This document shows positions 7,025-15,304 of a stretch of 64,000 nucleotides of DNA, piece by piece; the first letter of the stretch is position 1; every line of letters starts with the position of its first letter. The notes beneath the pieces were generated by a model. That model saw nothing but the letters and a program-made list of their open reading frames with translations. It made no database searches and had not been told where the DNA came from. A program made the translations under genes and the position numbers. Source of the stretch: Simonsiella muelleri ATCC 29453 (GTDB lineage Bacteria; Pseudomonadota; Gammaproteobacteria; Burkholderiales; Neisseriaceae); contig NZ_CP019448.1 in NCBI RefSeq assembly GCF_002951835.1, forward strand, positions 1,550,001-1,614,000, written 5' to 3'.

Positions 7025-8068
7025 CTAACCACGAGACCGCGAAATATCAAAATCCTCACCAGATGCCGACATATACACTTCTTGATGACACGCTGGGCAT
7101 TGAGCCACACCTTCACCATTCACACAAAAAATCTGACCGCAGCCACATTGCGCCAATGCCGCCAACGCCCCACAATGCGGACAGCCACCGCCTCCCATTA
7201 ACGCCGATGCCGCAATTTTATTCATGTTCACACGCGAATCCGACCAAGCCATGTAATCCGCTTCCAACGGATAAACCCCAACATAACCATAAACTTGTGC
7301 TTTTTGTTTGAAATATGGCACATCATTCATCATTGGAGCGCGTTCATATTTTAATAAATAGGGTAATTTGGTTTTCGCACACAATCCACTGATAATCACA
7401 TAATTTTCATCAATTGCTGCCGCATCATTCAAACTTTTAACCAATGACAACATAGGCAATTCTTTTTTATCCAAACTAATTGGTAAATCCACACCTAAAC
7501 TGCGACTCTGTGATGAAACCGATTGTGAAATCCAACGAATAAATTCTTTAAAATCATTTTCTTTAACATCTTCTAAACGCAGCATACTCGTACTGATTTC
7601 ACTCAAGCGCGACAAATCCGCAAATGGTCCAATCCCAACAGACACCAACGTGGCACGTTGCATAAAATCACGTTTCCATCGCGCAATCGCCGCATCTGGA
7701 TTATCGGTTGCGCTACCGTCTGACATCAAATAAACAATTGGTTTGTAATCACCTTTTTGCGTTGGGCTACTTAAAATCACTTTTTGCGTTATCTCGTCCA
7801 TCACATGATTCAACGCCGCCCCCAACGAAGTCCCCGCACCTACAGGCAAACGCGGCGGATAAAACGCATACAATTCCATCAACGGCGCAAGCGTTTTTAC
7901 CACACCCGCGAACGCAATAACCGATAAATACACTGTTTCCAATGCATAAGGGTCTTTACGTAACTCATTAATTAATTGATTAATTCCTTCTTGCATATGA
8001 CGCAAAGGACTCCCAACCATACTCTCTGAAACATCAATCACTAAAAAAATCGGTAAACGGCGCATCAT
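7025..8068 (-). CDS. TerY-like von Willebrand factor A protein with zinc ribbon
   Basis: The 347-residue protein starts with a vWA domain (about residues 4-190). A complete metal-ion adhesion site is visible: DVSES (Asp12, Ser14, Ser16), the Thr in GAGTSLG, and the Asp in YLMSDGSATD. The C-terminus (about 295-335) is a Cys-rich zinc ribbon, CPHCG, CGCGQIFC, CPAC, as in the TerY-C module. It is the first gene of the vWA-PP2C-kinase operon. In the proposed model the vWA protein recruits partners to a membrane-linked Ter complex; that is inference from the family. Two ATGs (8068, 8065) are possible starts. Confidence 0.85.
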   Translation of the reverse strand: MMRRLPIFLVIDVSESMVGSPLRHMQEGINQLINELRKDPYALETVYLSVIAFAGVVKTLAPLMELYAFYPPRLPVGAGTSLGAALNHVMDEITQKVILSSPTQKGDYKPIVYLMSDGSATDNPDAAIARWKRDFMQRATLVSVGIGPFADLSRLSEISTSMLRLEDVKENDFKEFIRWISQSVSSQSRSLGVDLPISLDKKELPMLSLVKSLNDAAAIDENYVIISGLCAKTKLPYLLKYERAPMMNDVPYFKQKAQVYGYVGVYPLEADYMAWSDSRVNMNKIAASALMGGGGCPHCGALAALAQCGCGQIFCVNGEGVAQCPACHQEVYMSASGEDFDISRSRG

Positions 8069-8101
8069 GTTTTCCTTATGGGTTATTTACATCAATCTTT
8101 C

Positions 8102-8160
8102 AGGCTGCCTGAAAATAAAAAATAATCACAAATATGGTCATAATCATTTTCAGGCAGCTT
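8102..8160 (-). terminator. Inverted uptake-sequence pair after the dehydrogenase gene
   Basis: GGCTGCCTGAAAAT at 8103-8116 pairs with the inverted copy at 8146-8159. It stands between the stop of the dehydrogenase gene and the vWA start, so it may end the upstream transcript and separate it from the triad operon. Confidence 0.5.
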
Positions 8161-8173
8161 TATTAATTATTTT

Positions 8174-9043
8174 TTATTTTTGAAACAATTTGATAACGGC
8201 GGTCATTTGCTCCGCACCAAAACCATGCTCTACACCTTGTTGGAACACTTGTTGCGTGGCTCGAATCACAGGCGACATTTGATTCTCACCCACACTGTCC
8301 AACATATAGCGCATATCTTTTTCAATCAATTCAACAGGAAATAACGGCGCAAAATGACCATTCAACATGGACGGTGTGTTACGTGTGGCAATCATGCTCC
8401 AAGCAGGCGTTTGCGCCAACGCCGCCAACGTATTATCCACATTGGCGTGATTGCGTTGCAACATAGCAATCATTTCCGCTAAAACAACCACTTGCACACC
8501 CATCAGCGTATTGGTACACAATTTCGCCAACGCCCCCGAACCCACTTTTCCAATCACATTATCTGGTACTTTACCCATACATTTCAAAACATTACGCACA
8601 CGTTCAAATGTGCTTTGCTCACCACCCATCAAAAATACCAATTCTGCTGCTTCCGCTTGCGGACGCGAACCCGACACAGGCGCTTCCAAAAATAAACGCT
8701 CCTCCACTGTAAACATATTAGCCAAAGATTGAATCCAATCAACAGTTAAGGTTGAACTTTCAATAGCAATGGCATTTTCTTTCATACCAAAAAATGCACC
8801 TGTTTGCGCATTCAGCCACACATCACGCGATGCTTCGTTGTCGCGTACCATACTGATGACCACATCAGCATCGGCAACCGCGTCCATCGGCGTAGGTGCA
8901 GCAACCGCCCCCCAAGCCACCAATTCATCACACGCGCTGGCAGTGCGATTCCAAACCGTCAATGGATAACCAGCTTGCAATAAGTGCTTTGCCATACGAA
9001 CGCCCATTGCGCCCATACCTAAAAATGTAATTTTTTGAGTCAT
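8174..9043 (-). CDS. 3-hydroxyisobutyrate-dehydrogenase-family NAD(P)-dependent oxidoreductase
   Basis: With the ATG at 9043 (MTQKITFLGMGAMG) the protein has 289 residues, usual for this family. A GGG eight bases upstream supports that start over one nine codons earlier. The Rossmann motif is FLGMGAMGVRMAKHLL. The substrate motif APVSGSRPQAEAAEL and the catalytic-Lys segment GSGALAKLCTNTLMG are present. Relatives reduce or oxidise beta-hydroxyacids such as 3-hydroxyisobutyrate, tartronate semialdehyde or succinic semialdehyde; which one is not readable here. It sits between the TerY-P triad and the terCD genes, but nothing in its sequence ties it to them. Confidence 0.8.
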   Translation of the reverse strand: MTQKITFLGMGAMGVRMAKHLLQAGYPLTVWNRTASACDELVAWGAVAAPTPMDAVADADVVISMVRDNEASRDVWLNAQTGAFFGMKENAIAIESSTLTVDWIQSLANMFTVEERLFLEAPVSGSRPQAEAAELVFLMGGEQSTFERVRNVLKCMGKVPDNVIGKVGSGALAKLCTNTLMGVQVVVLAEMIAMLQRNHANVDNTLAALAQTPAWSMIATRNTPSMLNGHFAPLFPVELIEKDMRYMLDSVGENQMSPVIRATQQVFQQGVEHGFGAEQMTAVIKLFQK

Positions 9044-9126
9044 TTTGAATACCCTTTTATAAAATAGCACTTATTTTGTCACAATTTAGCATATTTTTGT
9101 TATGACAAAACGAATGCAAAAATTAA

Positions 9127-9289
9127 AAACCTGTATTCACAGCCAAGCACGATGTCTTTTTGCCCAATTTGGCATGCCTGCTGCGTTGAATTTCATGCTA
9201 ATACGAACACTATTGGCATAAAATTCGTCTTATATTCGCACCAACTGGGACAAAAATCCATTTCACTTTGGCTATGAATACAGGTTCTA
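9127..9289. repeat. Inverted-repeat element, family A (copy 1, 163 bp)
   Basis: The ends read AACCTGTATTCACAGCCAAG and TTGGCTATGAATACAGGTTC, which are inverted copies. The interior shares long blocks with the copy at 15145-15279, including GTCTnTTTGCCC and ACTGGGACAAAAATCC. There is no open frame. It looks like a small non-autonomous (MITE-like) repeat. Confidence 0.75.
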
Positions 9290-9662
9290 AGTTTGGTTGG
9301 TCAAAAAATCGTGCAAATCTATCGTGTTGCATCCACTAAACACAGTTAATTACTCAAACAATGAAAATCTAAGAACCTATATTATTTATACGAATTATTT
9401 GATAAATTTTAATATTTGTAAAATATACCCCAATTTGACAAAATTTTCAGCAGATAAAATCGTTTGCTCAAAATTCTTTGCCAGACATCGAGACCAATCT
9501 AACTATGCAGACGTTCGTTCTACACTCCAACGTTTGTGCAAAATATGCCAACTTGATTATTGTTTGTTAATCTTTTTTTTTTGAATCAAAGTAGTCGCGA
9601 GCTTACACAAAATCGTTTACAATAATTGACATGATTAACCATGTGAATGTTGGAGTAGTAGT
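9290..9662. other. AT-rich intergenic stretch before the terC-like gene
   Basis: Apart from low-complexity AT-rich sequence I see no convincing gene here. An open frame of 95 codons (9297-9584) has an amino-acid makeup unlike a real protein and lacks an RBS. GTTGGAG at 9649-9655 is a usable RBS for the terC-like ATG at 9663. Promoter elements for that gene must lie here, but I cannot point to one with confidence. Confidence 0.5.
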
Positions 9663-10736
9663 ATGACAGGACATTTAGGCTTCCCAATAGAAACGGTAGC
9701 GGTATTTGTGATTTTTTCAGTCGGCGCCATTGCGATTGATTTGTTTGCACACAAAGATGACAAACCAATGACACTCAAAAGTGCGGCTCTGTGGTCAGTA
9801 TTTTGGGTATTGGTGTCTATTGCATTTGGTGGCTTTTTGTGGCTGCATCATGGTAGTGAAGTGGCGAGTTTATTCTTCACAGGTTACGCATTAGAAAAAG
9901 TGTTGTCGGTGGACAATTTATTTTTGATGATGGCTGTGTTTGCATGGTTCAAAGTACCTGACGGTTTGCGTCATCGCGTGTTGTACTGGGGAATTATTGG
10001 GGCGATTATTTTCCGTATGATTTTCGTAGCGATTGGTGCGGGTTTGTTGGCATTGGGTCCTTATGTGGAATTGGTGTTTGCGTTGATTGTTGGTTGGACG
10101 GCTGTGATGATGCTTAAACAAGATGATGCTGAAGACGAAAACGAAGATTATTCAGAACATTTAGCATATCGTTTGGTACACAAATTTTTTCCTGTGTTTC
10201 CGCGTTTGTATGGACACCATTTCTTTTTGAGAGGCGATGAGTTGGCAAAAGCGCGCGAAGCGTACCCTGATGTTCGTTTGGAATTGGCTGGCGAAGATGT
10301 GAAACACCCAGAAAATAGCCACCCACACGCCATGAAAAAAGGGCAATTAGTCGCCACACCGTTGTTTTTGTGTTTGGCGGTCATTGAATTGTCAGACGTG
10401 ATGTTTGCGTTTGATAGTGTGCCTGCGGTGATTGCGGTGTCTAAAGAGCCGTTGATTGTGTACAGTGCGATGATGTTTGCGATTTTGGGTTTGCGAACAT
10501 TGTATTTTGTGTTGGAAGCATTGAAGGGGTATTTGGTGCATTTAGAAAAAGCGGTGATTGTGTTGCTGTTTTTCATTGCGTTTAAATTGGGTTTGTCGGC
10601 GACTAATCATTTGTTCCATCACGGTTTTGAAATTTCAGCCAATACGTCTTTGTTGATTGTGTTGGTGGTATTGGTGTTGGGCGTGGTGGCATCGTTTATT
10701 TTCCCAGAGAAAAAAGACGAAACCAAAGAAAATTAA
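9663..10736 (+). CDS. TerC family integral membrane protein (Alx-like)
   Basis: The 357-residue protein has about nine hydrophobic segments and the TerC signature: GYALEKVLSVDNLFLMMAVF early and VIELSDVMFAFDSVPAVIAV later, the two Asp-containing motifs conserved in TerC/Alx. A charged cytoplasmic loop (about 145-225) splits the halves. Alx-type TerC proteins have been linked to manganese export and alkaline-induced translation; TerC in tellurite systems is a membrane hub. A terD-like gene follows 74 bases later with a small palindromic repeat between. I infer a joint role with TerD and possibly the TerY-P triad. Confidence 0.88.
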   Translation: MTGHLGFPIETVAVFVIFSVGAIAIDLFAHKDDKPMTLKSAALWSVFWVLVSIAFGGFLWLHHGSEVASLFFTGYALEKVLSVDNLFLMMAVFAWFKVPDGLRHRVLYWGIIGAIIFRMIFVAIGAGLLALGPYVELVFALIVGWTAVMMLKQDDAEDENEDYSEHLAYRLVHKFFPVFPRLYGHHFFLRGDELAKAREAYPDVRLELAGEDVKHPENSHPHAMKKGQLVATPLFLCLAVIELSDVMFAFDSVPAVIAVSKEPLIVYSAMMFAILGLRTLYFVLEALKGYLVHLEKAVIVLLFFIAFKLGLSATNHLFHHGFEISANTSLLIVLVVLVLGVVASFIFPEKKDETKEN

Positions 10737-10749
10737 TTGTTCAAATAAA

Positions 10750-10789
10750 TATAGTCGTTTAAAATAACAATATGATTTTAAACGACTAT
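10750..10789. repeat. Correia-like palindromic element, family B (40 bp)
   Basis: TATAGTCGTTTAAAAT at 10750-10765 faces its inverted copy at 10775-10789 around a 9-base spacer, between the terC-like and terD-like genes. It appears to be the two ends of a Correia-like element with the middle deleted. As RNA it would be a strong hairpin between the two genes. Confidence 0.7.
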
Positions 10790-10810
10790 CTGTAAGAAGG
10801 AATCTAAATT

Positions 10811-11389
10811 ATGGCAGTTACATTAAGCAAAGGTCAAAACGTTTCTTTGAGCAAAACTGACCCATTATTGAAACATATTCTTATTGGTTTGGGTTGGGAT
10901 GCACGCAGCAGTGATGGACAAGATTTTGATTTAGATGCCAGTATTTTCATGACTACAGACAATGGTAAAGTATTATCCGATGATTATTTTATTTTTTATA
11001 ATCAACTGGTTTCGCCATGTGGTTCGGTGCAGCATACAGGGGACAACCTCACAGGTGATGGTGATGGAGACGATGAGAGTTTAATCGTAGAGTTGGCGAA
11101 AGTTCCTGCTAATATCAAATCGTTGTTCATTACGGTTACCATTCACGATGCGGATGTACGTAAACAAAATTTCGGTCAAGTGAGCAATGCATTTGTGCGT
11201 TTGGTCAATCATGAAACAGGACAAGAAGTTTTACGCTTTGATTTATCTGAAGATTATAGTACCGAAACCGCGATGGTATTCGGTGAAGTGTATCGCTACA
11301 ACAATGATTGGAAATTTCGTGCCATTGGGCAAGGATATTCGGGTGGATTGTCGAGTCTGTGTCATCAATATGGTGTTAATATTGAATAA
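10811..11389 (+). CDS. terD: TerD family calcium-binding stress protein
   Basis: At 192 residues this is full-length TerD. The start MAVTLSKGQNVSLSK, the GLGWDARSSDGQDFDLDAS block with its acidic calcium-site residues, the DNLTGDGDGDDE stretch, and the FGQVSNAFVRLVN and GYSGGL motifs are all typical. TerD-family domains bind calcium and are proposed to assemble at the membrane with TerC during stress. AAGGAAT upstream is the RBS. TerZ, TerA, TerB, TerE and TerF are not seen nearby, so this is a minimal set. The symbol reflects family membership; paralogues terE and terZ are close in sequence. Confidence 0.85.
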   Translation: MAVTLSKGQNVSLSKTDPLLKHILIGLGWDARSSDGQDFDLDASIFMTTDNGKVLSDDYFIFYNQLVSPCGSVQHTGDNLTGDGDGDDESLIVELAKVPANIKSLFITVTIHDADVRKQNFGQVSNAFVRLVNHETGQEVLRFDLSEDYSTETAMVFGEVYRYNNDWKFRAIGQGYSGGLSSLCHQYGVNIE

Positions 11390-11396
11390 ATGATTC

Positions 11397-11432
11397 TATA
11401 GTCATTTAAAATTAGAAATATCACTGCATTAA
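11397..11432. repeat. One-ended family B repeat
   Basis: TATAGTCATTTAAAATTAGAA followed by ATATCACTGC matches one end of the family B copy at 30662-30759 (AGTCATTTAAAATTAAAAATATTACTGC). The other end is not present. Confidence 0.55.
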
Positions 11433-11433
11433 C

Positions 11434-11487
11434 CTAACAGTACACGACAAATTTCCAATATCGGGCATAATTGTTGTGTACTGTTAG
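11434..11487. terminator. Bidirectional stem-loop between terD and the phosphohexomutase gene
   Basis: CTAACAGTACACGACAA at 11434-11450 pairs with 11471-11487 with one mismatch, leaving a 20-base loop. The flanking genes converge on it, so a shared terminator is likely, although there is no clean T-run. Confidence 0.6.
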
Positions 11488-11500
11488 AGCCGCTTAATCA

Positions 11501-13159
11501 TTAACAATCTTGTTTACCAAACTGCTCTGAACGCAACAATTCACGCACTGCGCCATCAAATTTTTCTAGTACTCGCATCGCATCAATTGCATCATTGCCT
11601 TTCACATCCAAATACACTTTGATTTTCGGTTCTGTGCCAGATGGGCGCACAATCAAACGACTACCATTATCCAATGCGTATACCAAAATATTATTGGGTT
11701 CAGTACCTTGAAGATAATCTTTTGATTGTACAATTTTATTTTCACCAATTTGAGTCGGTGGATTTTGGCGGAATGCGTCCATTAATTTGGGAATATCTGC
11801 TAAATCTTTCACGCGCAATGAAATTTGACTGCTGGCGTATGCGCCGAATTCTTGTGTGAAATCAGCGATATGCTGTTGAATTGTTTTGCCTGTAGCTTTC
11901 AGGCTGCGTACCAAATCCAAAAACATGATTACGGCTGAAATACCATCTTTGTCGCTGACTTTATCGGGATCTACTAAATAGCCCAATGCTTCTTCAAAAC
12001 CGAATACCAAATTGGGTACTTTGGCGATGTATTTAAAACCTGTTAGCGTTTCTTCGTTATGGAAACCATATTTTTGGGCGATTTGTTCCAATGCTGGCGA
12101 TGACACCAATGAACACGCTAATGTACCTGTTTTACCTGATTTTTTTGCCCGTTGTGCCACATACCACGCCAACAAACAACCCACTACATTACCGTGTAAA
12201 GGTTTCCAGTTACCTTGTTCATCGGGAATCGCCACCGCCAAACGGTCGGCATCGGGGTCGTTGGCGATAATGAATTCGGCATTTTGGGCTTTTGCCAATT
12301 CAATTGCCAAATCCAGTGCGCCTTTTTCTTCGGGATTAGGGAAAGCGACTGTGTGAAAAGTGGGGTCGGGTTCGGCCTGTTCTGCCACGATGTGTGGTAA
12401 TGGTAAATGGGCAGCCTGAAGCGTTTTGAGTAAAATTTCTTTGCCTACACCGTGCATGGCGGTGTACACATAATTCAATTCACATTTAGGTTCAATTGCC
12501 AATTTAGCTGTTTTTTCAATGTATTGATTGATAACGGTTTCATCTAAAATTTGATAATTTTGACTACGCGCATATTCGTCAATATTAATTTGTGTTGCTA
12601 AATCAATTTGTTGTGCAATTTCTTTATCAGCAGGCGACACAATTTGACCACCACCATTGTTTTTGCCCAAATACACTTTGTAGCCATTGTCATCGGGTGG
12701 ATTGTGGCTGGCAGTTACCATCACGCCAGCAGTCGCATCAAAATGACGAATAGCGTATGCCAATACAGGTGTTGGCAGCAAACGAGGCATCAGTAACGCT
12801 TTCACGCCCGCACCAGCCATAATTTCGGCGGTGTCTTGGGCGAAAATTTTGGAATTTTTTCGCCCATCGTAGCCAATGACAATAGATGGTTCCTTGTCGT
12901 TTACCAACAAGTAATTTGCCAAACCTTTGGCAGCTTGCGCGACTAACACGCGATTCATGCCCATACTGCCTGCTTGTAAACGCCCACGCAAACCAGCCGT
13001 ACCAAATTGTAAACGCCCATCAAAACGCATTGCCAATTCTTTTTCAGCATCGGTGTTACCTGATTGGGCTTGATTGAATAAATTTTGTAATTCGGATTTG
13101 GTTTCAAAATCGGGGTCTTGGTTGAGCCAATTTTGTACTTTTTGGTGTAATTCGGTCAT
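11501..13159 (-). CDS. Phosphoglucomutase/phosphomannomutase-type phosphohexomutase
   Basis: The 552-residue protein is an alpha-D-phosphohexomutase of the longer PgcA-like form. All four sites are visible: the N-terminal loop LQFGTAGLRG, the phosphoserine loop VTASHNPPDDNGYKVY, the metal loop ANDPDADRLAV, the sugar loop VFGFEEALGY, and the phosphate loop RPSGTEPKIKVYLD. It interconverts hexose 1- and 6-phosphates, feeding cell-surface sugar and glycogen pathways. Start MTELHQKVQNWL has AAGGAAA just upstream. It is monocistronic and converges with terD. Phosphoglucomutase is the best guess for the main substrate. Confidence 0.88.
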   Translation of the reverse strand: MTELHQKVQNWLNQDPDFETKSELQNLFNQAQSGNTDAEKELAMRFDGRLQFGTAGLRGRLQAGSMGMNRVLVAQAAKGLANYLLVNDKEPSIVIGYDGRKNSKIFAQDTAEIMAGAGVKALLMPRLLPTPVLAYAIRHFDATAGVMVTASHNPPDDNGYKVYLGKNNGGGQIVSPADKEIAQQIDLATQINIDEYARSQNYQILDETVINQYIEKTAKLAIEPKCELNYVYTAMHGVGKEILLKTLQAAHLPLPHIVAEQAEPDPTFHTVAFPNPEEKGALDLAIELAKAQNAEFIIANDPDADRLAVAIPDEQGNWKPLHGNVVGCLLAWYVAQRAKKSGKTGTLACSLVSSPALEQIAQKYGFHNEETLTGFKYIAKVPNLVFGFEEALGYLVDPDKVSDKDGISAVIMFLDLVRSLKATGKTIQQHIADFTQEFGAYASSQISLRVKDLADIPKLMDAFRQNPPTQIGENKIVQSKDYLQGTEPNNILVYALDNGSRLIVRPSGTEPKIKVYLDVKGNDAIDAMRVLEKFDGAVRELLRSEQFGKQDC

Positions 13160-13367
13160 CTTTATTTTCCTTTGGACAGGTTTACATAATCAAATAGGCA
13201 GCCTGAAAAAAATCACGCGCCCACGATTTTGTTGTGTTATGACACACGGTTTTCAGTTTAACATAAATTTTCAGGCAGCCTGAAGCCTTTGCGAAGCTCC
13301 CAAAAAATCCTTTAAATTTGGGTTTTATGTTTGCGTAGAATGGCTCAACTTATTGATTAGCAAGTTT

Positions 13368-15011
13368 TTATGAATGTTTAACCAATGCAAACATTTCCAT
13401 TTTTTGACGCGGGCGTTTGCCTTGCCAAATGATGTTTTGCGGATTGATGTTGTGTAAATCTGCATCTTGTTGATATTGAATCAATTCATACAAACAGCGT
13501 TTACCCGATTCATCTGAAACCGTCTTCACGAAACTGTATTCACGCCACGCCAAACGTGCCACTGTATGTTGCGGCGCAATATACACGCAATCGGTTGTCG
13601 ACGCATCAGGCAATTTCGCTTCCATTTGCTGCACCACTGGGCGGTAACTTTTCGCTGCGTCCAGCCAAGGTAAAAACAACGTCAGCAACAACGCCCATAC
13701 CAACGTCATGCCTGATGCCCAGTTATTCACGGCTTGCCGTCCGCGAATGCGTTTGCGTGTAATGGCGAAAATCCATGCAGGCGTAAACAAAATGGCTACC
13801 ACCATTGGCATGATGTTAATATCACGCGTATAAAATGGGCTGAAATACACTGCGCGTTCGGCTAATTTTGCGGGGAAACCATAGTTCATTGCCACAAATC
13901 CCACCCACAAAAATGCCGCCATCAACCCAAACAGCATAATCCCAAACCAATTTAAAAATGCCGCGACACCACGCCGCAAATTATCTAATTGTGCCGCTCC
14001 AAAAATTGCCACTGCAGGTAAAATCACAATTAAATTATCTTGATAGCTTTGTGGGTTTACCGCCAATAGTGCCAAAAAAATCACCACCCACGCTACACAC
14101 AACACGCCCCAACGCGTTTGCCACCAATGATGACGACGACCACGCCACAGTGTCCAAATTGCTAATGGATACGCTGGAAAACCAAACCATAAAAAATGAT
14201 ATAAATAATACAATATGTTCCAATTTGCGTGTAGATTGCCGACGCCACCATACGCACCAAATACATATAAATGCCAATAATGTTGTGTGGCAACAGGATT
14301 TATTTTTGTCATTACCAAAATTTGCAATCCAATCAATGGAATAACCATCGCCATAGTTGCCAATAACACCGAAAAATAACGAACGCTGCGCCATTGCTGA
14401 GTCAAACTCAGCAGCCATGCCACGCATAATAGGCAGCCTGAAAATAGCCAACCGACTGATTGTGATAAAAATAATATGCCAATTGTCAATAAAAACGCCG
14501 CAAAAACCACTTGACGTTCCGCCACCGCTAATCCCCACAACGCCAATCCCACACCAGCAAATGCCACCGACATACTACTCAAAAAATGCCCCATGCCCAG
14601 CAATCCCGCCGAGCCAATCAACATCAAAACCACGCTATGCCCATACGATTTTCCCAATAAACGATAAGCCGCCATGCCCGTTGCTGTTAAACCCAATGCA
14701 GTAAAAATAACAGTTGCAAAACGAGCAGCTGAATAAACATCAGTTGCCCAAGGCGATAGCAAATAACGCGTCCATTGTGCCGTCCAAATGTAAATCGGGG
14801 CAGCCTGAAAATACGCATCACCTAACAAAGTTGGGAAAAAATAAGATGTTGTTTCGTCAATGACTTGATACAAGTGCGGTTCTTGTGGTTTCCATAAATC
14901 GTGGGAAAAAATACCTGGCCACAACCACACAAATACCAATAACATCAATAACCAAGGATATTTTTGCGTTGAATCAGTAGATTGCTGATTTTTGGGAAGA
15001 TAAGTGAGCAT
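13368..15011 (-). CDS. GT39/ArnT-like multi-pass membrane glycosyltransferase
   Basis: This 547-residue membrane protein has about eleven or twelve hydrophobic segments. The first periplasmic loop, SHDLWKPQEPHLYQVIDE, resembles the acidic catalytic loop of the PMT/ArnT (GT39) superfamily, which moves sugars from polyprenyl-phosphate donors. The C-terminal 100 residues form a soluble domain (DCVYIAPQHTVARLAWREY). Homologues in the Neisseriaceae are annotated as hypothetical or PMT-family proteins. The acceptor could be lipid A, an oligosaccharide or a protein; none is indicated. It is flanked by uptake sequences and repeat elements and seems to be transcribed alone. Confidence 0.65.
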   Translation of the reverse strand: MLTYLPKNQQSTDSTQKYPWLLMLLVFVWLWPGIFSHDLWKPQEPHLYQVIDETTSYFFPTLLGDAYFQAAPIYIWTAQWTRYLLSPWATDVYSAARFATVIFTALGLTATGMAAYRLLGKSYGHSVVLMLIGSAGLLGMGHFLSSMSVAFAGVGLALWGLAVAERQVVFAAFLLTIGILFLSQSVGWLFSGCLLCVAWLLSLTQQWRSVRYFSVLLATMAMVIPLIGLQILVMTKINPVATQHYWHLYVFGAYGGVGNLHANWNILYYLYHFLWFGFPAYPLAIWTLWRGRRHHWWQTRWGVLCVAWVVIFLALLAVNPQSYQDNLIVILPAVAIFGAAQLDNLRRGVAAFLNWFGIMLFGLMAAFLWVGFVAMNYGFPAKLAERAVYFSPFYTRDINIMPMVVAILFTPAWIFAITRKRIRGRQAVNNWASGMTLVWALLLTLFLPWLDAAKSYRPVVQQMEAKLPDASTTDCVYIAPQHTVARLAWREYSFVKTVSDESGKRCLYELIQYQQDADLHNINPQNIIWQGKRPRQKMEMFALVKHS

Positions 15012-15080
15012 AAAAAATCAAATCCAAAAATAAATTAGTCCATGATTATAGACAAAATCATTGATATTTTATACTGAAAA

Positions 15081-15106
15081 TTCAGGCAGCCTGAAACCTT
15101 TGCAAA
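15081..15106. repeat. Extended uptake sequence with CCTTTGCAAA tail
   Basis: TTCAGGCAGCCTGAA is followed by ACCTTTGCAAA. The same extension occurs at 19395-19420 and, changed, at 13268-13295 and inverted near 61984-62010. Confidence 0.7.
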
Positions 15107-15144
15107 TCCCCATTTAAATATATCAAAAGGCTTTGCAAAGGTCT

Positions 15145-15279
15145 TAGAACCTGTATTTATAGCCAAGCGCAATGTCTGTTTGCCCCATTTAGCACGTCTG
15201 CTGCGTTGACTTTCACGCCTGACATTCGCACCAACTGGGACAAAAATCCATTTCACGTTTGCTATGAATACAGGTTCTT
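15145..15279. repeat. Inverted-repeat element, family A (copy 2, about 135 bp)
   Basis: The ends AGAACCTGTATTTATAGCC and GCTATGAATACAGGTTCT are inverted copies. The interior aligns with copy 1 but lacks about 28 bases. No coding sequence is visible. Confidence 0.75.
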
Positions 15280-15304
15280 AGAATATTTAGAATAAATGAA
15301 TGAA

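Noticed and set aside
9297..9584. Open frame of 95 codons before the terC-like gene
   Set aside because: Its composition is Asn/Ile/Tyr/Cys-rich as expected from AT-rich noncoding DNA, it starts inside the edge of a repeat element and lacks an RBS.
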